Below, in pieces: positions 1-6,622 of a stretch of 19,576 nucleotides of DNA. The translations under genes were made by a program, and so were the position numbers. A model generated the notes under the pieces. It was not told where the DNA came from, ran no database searches, and worked only from the letters and a program-made list of their open reading frames with translations. Numbering within the stretch: the first letter of the stretch is position 1; every line of letters begins with the position of its first letter. Source of the stretch: Nitrospira sp. (GTDB lineage: Bacteria > UBA9089 > CG2-30-40-21 > SBAY01); the NCBI GenBank assembly GCA_005239945.1, contig SBAY01000285.1:1-19576 (forward strand). Direction: 5' to 3'.

Positions 1-75
1 TCCCTATGCGTGGGATTTGGTGCTGAGATGGTTGCTAACCTTTACTCAGACCAGACTTTCACTGATAAGAACTAA
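1..75 (+). CDS. Possible 3' end of a protein cut by the window edge
   Basis: Frame 1 is open from the first base to a TAA at 73-75 and would encode about 24 residues (ending LYSDQTFTDKN). Nothing in this short tail identifies a family. Another plus-strand frame stays open longer (to about base 168), so the choice of frame is not certain. It is listed only because a neighbouring gene may end here; it could equally be non-coding. Confidence 0.2.
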   Translation, partial: SLCVGFGAEMVANLYSDQTFTDKN

Positions 76-178
76 TAAACTTGCTCGGCACACTCATTAC
101 TTTTTCTCCTCATTAATCTTATTAATTAGTGCCTCTTCAAGTTTAATTTAAAGAGTTCGCAATGGTTCATAGAACACT

Positions 179-272
179 GAAATTAGAAATTGGAAATTAG
201 AAGGGAAAATAAATACAACCTCTTTTTCTTTTTCTAATTTCTATTTTCCAATTTCTATTTTCAATCTGTAGA
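179..272. repeat. Imperfect inverted repeat built on TAGAAATTGGAAAT words
   Basis: The left arm (about 179-210) contains tagaaattggaaattag. The right arm (about 231-272) contains its near reverse complement, ctaatttctattttccaatt. A short A/C/T spacer separates them. It lies downstream of the minus-strand gene that ends at 310, so it could act as a transcription terminator, but it has no GC-rich stem. The rest of bases 76-309 shows no gene, RNA or recognisable site. Confidence 0.6.
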
Positions 273-309
273 TGGGAAAAAGATTAATATCTCTATTCTT
301 CTTGCTAAC

Positions 310-639
310 TCATGCTTTCAATCTTGAAAAGGCATTAGTATAATTTGGCATTCCGAACAGTTCTGATGTCTGATGTCTATAGTCTAATGTCTGAATTGAA
401 GATTTTGATAATTGTCTTCTTATAAATCTCTTGAGTTCATCCTTATTATACTTTACCCTGTTTTGATATAATTCAAGTTTCTTATCCTTATTGCCTGATT
501 CCATCAATATTAGTCCCATTGAGTATAGATGAATAAGTATATTGAATTTTTCAGCTACAGAGAGCCTCTTTGCCTCTTTTATTTCCTTCTTATGTTTTTC
601 TTTCCATAAGGACAGGTAATCTTTGATTGCTTCGTCCAT
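310..639 (-). CDS. Small charged helical protein of unknown function (109 aa)
   Basis: I do not recognise the family. The first 80 residues are rich in Lys, Glu and Leu and probably helical, with no signal peptide or membrane segment. A GGAG ribosome site lies about 10 bases before the ATG, which supports the start. The C-terminal part (about residues 80-94) is encoded by a 40-base sequence at 362-401 that recurs, nearly identical, in a non-coding region at 15978-16017. The original protein therefore probably ended earlier, and repeat DNA has replaced or extended its tail. Similar small helical proteins often accompany nucleotidyltransferase modules such as those further along, but none is adjacent here, so that link is speculative. 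Confidence 0.55.
   Translation of the reverse strand: MDEAIKDYLSLWKEKHKKEIKEAKRLSVAEKFNILIHLYSMGLILMESGNKDKKLELYQNRVKYNKDELKRFIRRQLSKSSIQTLDYRHQTSELFGMPNYTNAFSRLKA
362..401 (-). repeat. Dispersed 40-base repeat, copy A (inside a coding region)
   Basis: On the minus strand this begins cttcaattcagacattagac and matches 15978-16017 at 38 of 40 positions by eye. Its first 16 bases also form both arms of the palindrome at 16797-16828. This copy lies inside the 3' part of the 109-residue gene, where it is translated. Confidence 0.8.
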
Positions 640-685
640 CTTTAATCTCCAATCATTCCAAACAGTATTGACTTCATGTTGGTTA

Positions 686-1075
686 TCACTTCAAGTCAAC
701 TCGTTTGACATGAACAAGCCTGTGCCCCAGCATGTCGACGGCAGCGCTTGCCTGTTCAAGTGCGATGTAACCCACAAGAGGTTCGTATTCACCATCTTCG
801 TTGGGCTCCATGTCCAGAAATAACACCTCCGCCATAATTGGTCTGAACTCTCCGATTCGGACTCGGACTGGTCCATAAACATAGCCTTTCTTGGTGGATT
901 GGTCCGCCAGTTCTACATCAATTTGGGCCAGTTGTTCAATTTCCCCCAGGTTGTCCCGCCAAGCACTCGGTAGCGTAATGTAGGCGGCACCAGTGTCAAC
1001 CAACGCGCTTACTGAAAGCGTCTTATTTGAATCAGTAAAGTTCGTCAGTTTTACTTGCGTTACAATTCGTCCCAT
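686..1075 (-). CDS. Retropepsin-like clan AA aspartic protease
   Basis: A 129-residue protein with the retropepsin-type active-site stretch ALVDTGAAYITLP, with catalytic Asp27 in the D-T-G-A motif. Such single-domain proteins are predicted to work as homodimers, each chain giving one Asp. A second glycine-rich hydrophobic stretch (PLVGYIALE, about residues 98-106) fits the later conserved strand of the family. There is no signal peptide, so it is probably cytoplasmic. The ATG is preceded by AAGGAGG at good spacing. Family membership is well supported by the motif; the substrate is unknown. Confidence 0.8.
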   Translation of the reverse strand: MGRIVTQVKLTNFTDSNKTLSVSALVDTGAAYITLPSAWRDNLGEIEQLAQIDVELADQSTKKGYVYGPVRVRIGEFRPIMAEVLFLDMEPNEDGEYEPLVGYIALEQASAAVDMLGHRLVHVKRVDLK

Positions 1076-1091
1076 GTTATATCCTCCTTGT

Positions 1092-1179
1092 ATAATTAAA
1101 AATTAAAATTACGAATTAAAAATCATAAATTCTTTTCTCTTTCCTCAATTTTTAATTTTTAATTCATAATTTTTAATTA
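1092..1179. repeat. A/T-rich inverted repeat of AATTAAAAAT words
   Basis: The left arm (about 1093-1122) carries aattaaaaattaaaattacg. The right arm (about 1147-1179) carries its imperfect reverse complement. It lies between the KAS fusion gene and the protease gene and runs up to the KAS stop codon. It is the same style of imperfect, word-based palindrome as those near 179, 11049, 14609 and 15871, but with a different word. Confidence 0.6.
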
Positions 1180-3335
1180 CTCAACCTCCTCCTGATGATT
1201 ATGCATGAGTTTTTACCTCCAAAACCAATCGAATCTGACAGGGCAATATTAACTATCTTTTCTCTGGCTTTATTGGGGACATAGTCGAGGTCACATTCCG
1301 GGTCAGGATACTCATAATTAATTGTTGGGGGAATAATGCCTGTTTCCATAGTTAATGCACAGACGATTAATTCTACGGCACCTGTTGCCCCAATAGAATG
1401 GCCAAGCATAGATTTAGTGGCACCTATGGGTATATGATATGCCTGCTCACCAAAGACCTGTTTTATGACCAGGGTTTCTATGCGGTCACCCAGTGGGGTA
1501 GAACTGCCGTGAGCATTGATATAGTCTATATCTTCGGGTGATATATGTGCATCCTCTAAGGCTAATTGAAATGCCCTGACTAATTCTTTGCCGCCCGGTG
1601 CCGGAGCGACCATATGGTAGGCATCCGTGGTCATGGCATAGCCAATAACCTCTCCATAGATATGTGCCCCGCGAGCTTTTGCATGCTCAAGTTCCTCTAA
1701 AATAACAATCCCTCCTCCCTCACCAAGCACAAATCCATCCCGTTTGGCATCAAAAGGCCTGCTCGCTTTTGTTGGGTCACCATTCCAGGTAGATAGAGCA
1801 CCCATAACTAAAAACGAAAGTAAGGTAATCGGTCGAATAGCCGCCTCTGCCCCTCCGGCGATGACTAATTCATACCTACCTTCCCTTATAGCATTAAATG
1901 CCTGGCCAATAGCATCTGTGCCTGCAGGACAGCCGGTAGATATAGTTATGCTTGGACCTTTTAATCCTAATTCTAAGGCTATTTCACTTGATAGTGCTCC
2001 ACCAAAGATATTTATAGATAAGAAAGGACTTATCCTGGAAAATCCTTCTTTAATACATTTAGTTACCTGGTCCTCGGCAAATGATAATCCGCCTACCCCA
2101 CCACCTATAATTACGGCAATTTTTTCAATATCTTCCTTACTTAAATCGAGATTTGCATCTTTTAAGGCAAGTTTGGTAGCGGTAATACCAAATTGACTTG
2201 CTCGGCCAATACGATTTGCTGTTTTAGCCCCCATATAGTTTTGCGGATTAAAATCCTTGATTTCAGCGGCTATCTTTGTATTTAATTCTGAGGTGTCAAA
2301 ACTCGTTATCCGGCTAATCCCTGATTTACCGGCACATAATGCCTTCCAGAAATCCTCCTTACCAATCCCAATCGGGGTAACCACGCCAATGCCAGTAATG
2401 ACGCATCTCCGTGAAGATGCGAGTCCCTGGTGTATCTTAGAAAATCTGACAATCTCTTTTCCTCCTTTAACCTTAGCCTCATGAAGTGCCTGGTTAGCTT
2501 TATCCACAAGGTCATTAGCCGTAGAAATATCTTTAGAAAGAGCAGATATACCACAACTTATGTTTAAAAATATATTGGTATTCTCCTTCTGGCAAAAGGG
2601 GTGATTTTTAATCTCGGTTTGAATCCGCTCAGCTAAGATACAGGCATCTTCTTCCTTCGATTCGGTTAAGATAAGGGCAAATTCATCCTCTCCTACCCGG
2701 ATAAGCACATCCTCTTTGCGGGTATAATTTAACAAAATATCCGCCATCTGTTTGAGAACATCCTGACCTATTGAGTAACCATACAGGTCTTTAAATCGGC
2801 TAAAACCATCGATATTCAATATAATAACCGCCAGCGGTCTGTTTTTACGCCTGGCACGACTTATTTCCTCATCCAATCTTATCCACATATAGGTCCGATT
2901 ATACAAGCCGGTTAATTCATCAATGTGGGATAATTGCTCCTTTTTTTCCATTAACTTGACCATATTTTCTGCCTTCTCAATCAAAGAGTAATGGCTCACA
3001 ATATCTTCCTTTAAAGAATCGATTAATACCCGTATCATTCTTCCAAAGGTAATAATTTCACTTCTGGAAATCTTTTTAATGTCATTAAGTAAGGTTAAAG
3101 CCTTTGTTCCCTCAACCCCTATTTCTTCCATATAATTCTTAAATTTCTCTTCCTCAACAGCATCGGTTAGTATCCCGTTACTGATAATAGCACCAACAGG
3201 TTTTTGATGAAGGACGACAGGCAGGGAAAAAATAGTCAATCCGGCATGGCAGTTAAAAATGGAAAAGCCCTGTTTTTGAGCCTCTTTACTAAAGCAGCCT
3301 TCATGATATGATTGCCTACATTTTTGATAACCCAT
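1173..3335 (-). CDS. PocR sensory domain - degenerate GGDEF - ketoacyl-ACP synthase II (FabF-like) fusion
   Basis: This 720-residue frame holds three domains. Residues 1-60, plus an upstream in-frame stretch, match the PocR ligand-binding domain (Cys/His-containing CRQSYHEGC and NCHAGL). Residues 138-300 are a GGDEF domain with signature GEDEF at 215-219. From about residue 308 to the end is a full-length KAS II fold with the Cys-His-His triad: Cys469 (STGCPAGTDAIG), His609 (NAHGSSTPLGD) and His646 (MLGHSIGATGA). The KAS part should catalyse decarboxylating condensation of malonyl-ACP with acyl-ACP in fatty-acid or polyketide synthesis. In the GGDEF part, residues that bind metal and guanine in PleD are replaced (Asp to Asn174, Asn to Lys182, Asp to Gln191), so cyclase activity is doubtful. 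No ATG, GTG or TTG lies near the GGDEF-KAS junction, so the fusion is real as read. The ATG at 3335 cuts through the PocR domain and is probably not the original start. There are no other fab genes nearby. Confidence 0.85.
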   Translation of the reverse strand: MGYQKCRQSYHEGCFSKEAQKQGFSIFNCHAGLTIFSLPVVLHQKPVGAIISNGILTDAVEEEKFKNYMEEIGVEGTKALTLLNDIKKISRSEIITFGRMIRVLIDSLKEDIVSHYSLIEKAENMVKLMEKKEQLSHIDELTGLYNRTYMWIRLDEEISRARRKNRPLAVIILNIDGFSRFKDLYGYSIGQDVLKQMADILLNYTRKEDVLIRVGEDEFALILTESKEEDACILAERIQTEIKNHPFCQKENTNIFLNISCGISALSKDISTANDLVDKANQALHEAKVKGGKEIVRFSKIHQGLASSRRCVITGIGVVTPIGIGKEDFWKALCAGKSGISRITSFDTSELNTKIAAEIKDFNPQNYMGAKTANRIGRASQFGITATKLALKDANLDLSKEDIEKIAVIIGGGVGGLSFAEDQVTKCIKEGFSRISPFLSINIFGGALSSEIALELGLKGPSITISTGCPAGTDAIGQAFNAIREGRYELVIAGGAEAAIRPITLLSFLVMGALSTWNGDPTKASRPFDAKRDGFVLGEGGGIVILEELEHAKARGAHIYGEVIGYAMTTDAYHMVAPAPGGKELVRAFQLALEDAHISPEDIDYINAHGSSTPLGDRIETLVIKQVFGEQAYHIPIGATKSMLGHSIGATGAVELIVCALTMETGIIPPTINYEYPDPECDLDYVPNKAREKIVNIALSDSIGFGGKNSCIIIRRRLSN

Positions 3336-3539
3336 CTTTGAATCTAAGATAAGTTGACAAAAAGGTGAGGTGTATTGTCTTTGCAGGACATTTTCTGCCT
3401 TAGTATCAATAAGTTGGATTCCGCCTGAAATCGTCTTGTCGCAAAGATAGGCAATCTCTTCCCATTCATTAAATAGGTTTAACCATTGCCATAATTTAGG
3501 TAGAGAATCGGTTTTTTTTATTTTACAATCCTCACTTTT
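3336..3539 (-). other. In-frame N-terminal half of the PocR domain without a usual start codon
   Basis: The 68 codons upstream of the ATG at 3335 are open, in the same frame, back to the TAA at 3540-3542 that ends the HEPN gene. They encode PocR-like sequence: WEEIAYLCDKTISGGIQLID, then SPFCQLILDSK. None of these codons is ATG, GTG or TTG. A GTG at 3533-3535 lies 15 bases after AAAAGGAGG (3551-3559) but is one base out of frame and hits TAA at 3518-3520. One extra A in the run at 3521-3524 would join it to the frame. The true start is therefore lost by a frameshift (real or a homopolymer sequence error), made by slippage, or non-canonical. Confidence 0.6.
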
Positions 3540-3968
3540 TTAAGGATTTTCCTCCTTTTTTATGCCAACTTCAACTGGAAGGAGTGTTTCTATCAGATTA
3601 ATGCAAAATTGAGCATCGTTTTTTGCCTTTTGTGCATCTTCTTTGGTATAAATTCGTTCAAAATAAAAAGAAGGCTCACGCAATTTGGCTAAATTCGTAG
3701 ATATATCTTTTATCTTTGCCAGATCCTTTTTATCTATTGCCGGTAGTTTTTCCAAAACACATACCGCAAATAGTTCGCCAACATCATGTATTCTCGGGTA
3801 TTCTATTCCACCTATCTTTAGAAATCCTTTAAGGAGTAATTCTACCACTTCTTGTGCTCTTCTTACTACCAGGTTATAAGAGCCTTCAGCAAAGGCTAAA
3901 GATAAATCCCGTTGGAATATTTTCTTTGCTTCTTCGATAAGTTCCTTCCCAAAATCAAGGTTATTCAT
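3540..3968 (-). CDS. HEPN domain protein (HEPN/MNT module)
   Basis: A 142-residue all-helical protein of the HEPN superfamily. Residues 55-66 (IEYPRIHDVGEL) carry the R-x-H-D pattern (Arg59, His61) typical of this group, after a long helix (about 28-52). In characterised HEPN/MNT pairs the HEPN protein is an RNase toxin that the MNT partner silences by AMPylation. Its ATG overlaps the stop of the upstream MNT gene by four bases (ATGA), so the two are translationally coupled. Its own stop is immediately followed, in the same frame, by the PocR part of the KAS fusion. Whether this pair is an active toxin system is inferred from the family only. Confidence 0.8.
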   Translation of the reverse strand: MNNLDFGKELIEEAKKIFQRDLSLAFAEGSYNLVVRRAQEVVELLLKGFLKIGGIEYPRIHDVGELFAVCVLEKLPAIDKKDLAKIKDISTNLAKLREPSFYFERIYTKEDAQKAKNDAQFCINLIETLLPVEVGIKKEENP

Positions 3969-4432
3969 AATTGAAATACTTCACCTAATTTTAAATCTGG
4001 CTTTATAATCCAATACCAGGAGTTATCCTTCAGAAATATCCTTTTTGACCCAAGTTCTTTTAGCCGTCTTTTTAGAGTCAATAACCGATTATTAAAAAAT
4101 TTATCCTTATCGTATAACATAACACCATCTTCTGTAATATCCAGAAATAGATACCTATTTTCTTTTGCCTCTTCTTTTGAGAAGATAATAGGTTTAATAC
4201 AGATATCATATTTATCTTCTATTTTCTTTATTATCTTAATTATCCTTTGTAATCTTTTATAATAAATAGATGGAGCTTTCTCAATAATTATAACCAGGTC
4301 AATATCACTTCCCGGTTTCGCATCCCCTCGGGCTACAGAACCATAAAGGACTGCGGATATAAGTTCCTGCTTATATTTTTTTATAAGTAAATCTGTAAAT
4401 TCTTTTAAACCTGTCATATTTTTGTCAAGCAT
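3965..4432 (-). CDS. MNT-type minimal nucleotidyltransferase
   Basis: A 155-residue protein with the polymerase-beta-type nucleotidyltransferase motif at about residues 29-45: LYGSVARGDAKPGSDIDLV, with Gly31-Ser32 and Asp43/Asp45 as the metal ligands. It should transfer AMP from ATP to its HEPN partner, encoded directly downstream with a four-base overlap. A GGGAG ribosome site lies shortly before the ATG. Together the two genes form a HEPN/MNT (type VII toxin-antitoxin) cassette. The motif is intact, so activity is plausible. Confidence 0.85.
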   Translation of the reverse strand: MLDKNMTGLKEFTDLLIKKYKQELISAVLYGSVARGDAKPGSDIDLVIIIEKAPSIYYKRLQRIIKIIKKIEDKYDICIKPIIFSKEEAKENRYLFLDITEDGVMLYDKDKFFNNRLLTLKRRLKELGSKRIFLKDNSWYWIIKPDLKLGEVFQL

Positions 4433-4514
4433 TATTGTCTCCCTATTCTGAGCACCGATAACCGATTACCTCATTTTCATTACACTTAAATAGTTACGAT
4501 TTTTATAGTTCTTG

Positions 4515-4979
4515 CTAATTACTGAAATCTTCCGGCTGAAAGTTGACACTTACACGCTTACTAATTCCCTTTAATGTCTCTTCAGCCATCTTTTTAACGA
4601 TTCGGGCAACAATCAGTCTGCCAATCAAATTTCCAAGCAGCGGAATCTTTTTATACTCAAAATCGTGGGTCAGGGTTATCTTCACCCCATCTCTGGTATC
4701 TTCAAAGAGCCATTGGATTTGCATCCCTTTTATTGGTCCTTCTAACTGTTCTGCATGAATAGATTTAGGCGGGGTAAGCGTTACGCAGGATTTCCATTTA
4801 ACCGTTTTTTTCCCCACCTGACCTGATCGCTCGACAATCATCTTATTCCCCTCACGACTGACTACCTTTACTTCCTTGTAGGAGGGAATAAATTCAGGGT
4901 ATTTTTCCATATCAGTCGCTACTGAAAATACCCTGTTAATGTCTGCCTTGATTAGTATAGAATTTACTGTTCGAATCAT
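4515..4979 (-). CDS. SRPBCC/START-like protein (polyketide cyclase-dehydrase, COQ10/RatA-like)
   Basis: A 154-residue protein with the typical layout of this fold: an N-terminal strand and helix (ILIKADINRVFSVATDMEKY), the conserved Y-P-E-F-I-P stretch near residues 27-32, alternating strands, and a long C-terminal helix with Ala/Met/Glu that lines the hydrophobic cavity. Members bind lipids, quinones or other hydrophobic ligands; the ligand here is unknown. The ATG overlaps the stop of the upstream AbiEii-like gene (ATGA at 4976-4979), so it is cotranslated with a predicted toxin. RatA-like proteins of this fold have been linked to ribosome binding, but the sequence does not decide that role. 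Confidence 0.75.
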   Translation of the reverse strand: MIRTVNSILIKADINRVFSVATDMEKYPEFIPSYKEVKVVSREGNKMIVERSGQVGKKTVKWKSCVTLTPPKSIHAEQLEGPIKGMQIQWLFEDTRDGVKITLTHDFEYKKIPLLGNLIGRLIVARIVKKMAEETLKGISKRVSVNFQPEDFSN

Positions 4980-5656
4980 TCTGCCACCTCCTCAATCTGA
5001 CGCACTATTTCGTAGACAATTTCCTCTGCATACGATTTTAAAAGATCAATTATTGATTCGAATGGTTTGTTAAATCCAAGTGATTTGTATGCCTTTTCAT
5101 CGAATGGTGGCGTATTGAATTTCCGGGCTAAAATATGTTCCAAACCGCTAACTCCATGTTTTTGCTCAGCAAGTTTGATGACTTTATCCCATACCACACC
5201 GTGTTTTTCAATATAAGCGATCACATCCACAAAATCCTTAATTTCATCTCGCATAGCTAAAGCAACCAATTTATCCAGAAAGATGTCCTGATAATTCGCA
5301 ATTTCCATCTCCCCTATTTTTTGTTCACAGGAATAAATCCTTTTTACTGGGTATTGCACAAATTCTACCTCTATGCAGGTATTATCCGCAAAGGTACAGG
5401 TAAAAATGTATCGGTCATAATGTTTAACATAGGCAATGGAAATACCAGGGAATGTTTGTCTAATAATATTTTTAGCATATTCCAAAGCCTCTTGAGAGAT
5501 TGGTTCCTGGGTAAAAAAATCCAGGTCCAGGCTAACCCGATGTTTAAGGTCAAATAAAGCTAAAGCAGAGCCGCCACCAAAATAAAATTGTTTCCCAAGT
5601 TCACTATTGGCAATAGCCTCAAACAATTGCTGTTGTCGTTTCCGCAAATTATTCAT
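4976..5656 (-). CDS. AbiEii/AbiGii-type nucleotidyltransferase
   Basis: About 226 residues from the chosen start. The frame is open further, to an ATG at 5710, but the internal ATG at 5656 is preferred. It has a GAGG site about 7 bases upstream and gives only a short overlap (ATGAATAA) with the gene before it. Motifs are those of AbiEii toxins: a GGGSALAL loop (about residues 27-34), HRVSLDLDFF with Asp44 and Asp46, a later acidic strand (IEVEFV), and FLDKLVALAMRDEIKDFVDV, matching the conserved K...R..KD..D segment. AbiEii enzymes transfer nucleotides, in known cases to tRNA, and cause growth arrest. The usual AbiEi winged-helix antitoxin is absent; the partner is the unrelated 86-residue protein upstream. 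Confidence 0.8.
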   Translation of the reverse strand: MNNLRKRQQQLFEAIANSELGKQFYFGGGSALALFDLKHRVSLDLDFFTQEPISQEALEYAKNIIRQTFPGISIAYVKHYDRYIFTCTFADNTCIEVEFVQYPVKRIYSCEQKIGEMEIANYQDIFLDKLVALAMRDEIKDFVDVIAYIEKHGVVWDKVIKLAEQKHGVSGLEHILARKFNTPPFDEKAYKSLGFNKPFESIIDLLKSYAEEIVYEIVRQIEEVAE

Positions 5657-5909
5657 TGGTTTCCTCTTGCCATATCCGGTAATATAACTTAATTGCCTCA
5701 CGAGTTTCATCTGGAATATTCAGACGGTCTAAATCAGAATAAAGTAATTCAACGCTCTTGTGGTCGTGTCCATAAACCGGGAAAAATTCAGCCAGCCGTT
5801 GTAATGCCCACTCTTTACCCGGTGGATACTTATAGTCCCACAAAAGTGCCTTAGGAAAAGACTTTACCCAATTTTCCAATACCTTCATTTTGGATTTTGT
5901 CCGAATCAT
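5649..5909 (-). CDS. Small partner protein of the AbiEii-like gene (86 aa, unknown)
   Basis: A soluble 86-residue protein with a hydrophobic, aromatic-rich core (PPGKEWALQRLAEFFPVYG, about residues 30-48) and a C-terminal helix ending in YYRIWQEE. It carries no DNA-binding motif that I recognise. Its stop overlaps the start of the AbiEii-like gene, a layout typical of antitoxin-toxin pairs, so a role as cognate antitoxin or cofactor is the simplest inference. An in-frame Met at residue 8 is an alternative start. Confidence 0.65.
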   Translation of the reverse strand: MIRTKSKMKVLENWVKSFPKALLWDYKYPPGKEWALQRLAEFFPVYGHDHKSVELLYSDLDRLNIPDETREAIKLYYRIWQEETNE

Positions 5910-5944
5910 TGTCCCACCTTCCCATGTACCTTTTAGTAGACTAA

Positions 5945-6400
5945 TTACGAATTCTTTTTCAATCGTTTAACCTCTAATAGCACTCGTACATCTTCCTGGT
6001 GTCTTGGGTTGTCAATATCCTGCTTGGCACGAATCAGATTATCTATATCTATCCAGTTGGCTTTAGCCTGACCGTAATGACCGCATATCTTCTTTTCCCA
6101 CGCAGTTTGAAAACATACACCCGGCACATTGAGAATTAAATCAATCCTGTCTGGTTCTATTCCTATTTGGACAATTTGCTTAAGTTCATTTTGTGAAAGG
6201 AGTGCAGGACCGCCGAATTCTATCAGGGCTTGATTTGCCCGTTCGATGTTTTCAGGACATGGACCAATCCACAAGTCCATATCCTTTGTATAACGAGGTT
6301 TGGCATGGTAAATGAAAGCCAACCCTCCAATAATAAGGTATTCTACCTGGTACTTATCCAAAAGGATAAGCATATCCTCGAAACCTTGAATCGTTTCCAT
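5945..6400 (-). CDS. Small nucleotidyltransferase (Pol-beta-like, AbiEii-related)
   Basis: A 151-residue protein whose N-terminal half shows the nucleotidyltransferase core: YLIIGGLAFIYHAKPRYTKD followed by MDLWI, with Gly25-Gly26 and Asp40/Asp42 as probable metal ligands. A third carboxylate may be in the strand RIDLILN (about residues 105-111). The start shares a base with the stop of the upstream 67-residue gene (TAATG), a coupled pair. Similar genes are commonly found as two-gene modules with a small upstream protein and are suspected toxins or modification enzymes. Function is not demonstrated by the sequence. Confidence 0.75.
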   Translation of the reverse strand: METIQGFEDMLILLDKYQVEYLIIGGLAFIYHAKPRYTKDMDLWIGPCPENIERANQALIEFGGPALLSQNELKQIVQIGIEPDRIDLILNVPGVCFQTAWEKKICGHYGQAKANWIDIDNLIRAKQDIDNPRHQEDVRVLLEVKRLKKNS

Positions 6401-6603
6401 TATGATTCCTTTTCAGGCAGAGATTCTCGACTACCAATAACTTTAGCCACATCGTTTCTGATGGCTACAAGTGCAGATAGACGGGTATCCGGTGATTGAT
6501 TTTGCCAGAATTCTAAATCCCATCGCTGTGCATCGGCAAAATCACGGGCACGGTAACCCACGATTCTCTTTTTTCGTAATTCACTGCGTTCTTTCATATT
6601 CAT
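6400..6603 (-). CDS. Small partner protein of the downstream nucleotidyltransferase (67 aa)
   Basis: A basic N-terminus is followed by DFADAQRWDLEFWQ and a TRLSALVAIRNDVAKV helix. This pattern recurs in short proteins encoded immediately before small nucleotidyltransferases. It is probably helical, with no membrane segment. The TAATG junction with the next gene indicates translational coupling. Antitoxin or substrate of the transferase are the likely roles, both inferred from position. Confidence 0.65.
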   Translation of the reverse strand: MNMKERSELRKKRIVGYRARDFADAQRWDLEFWQNQSPDTRLSALVAIRNDVAKVIGSRESLPEKES

Positions 6604-6622
6604 AAGAAACCTCTATCTGGTT

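Noticed and set aside
3540..3542. TAA between HEPN and the PocR fusion as a programmed readthrough stop
   Set aside because: TAA is the least leaky stop and no recoding signal is evident; a lost or shifted start after a ribosome site is simpler.
5657..5710. Upstream ATG at 5710 as the start of the AbiEii-like gene
   Set aside because: It would overlap the preceding gene by 62 bases; the ATG at 5656 has a ribosome site and a short overlap.
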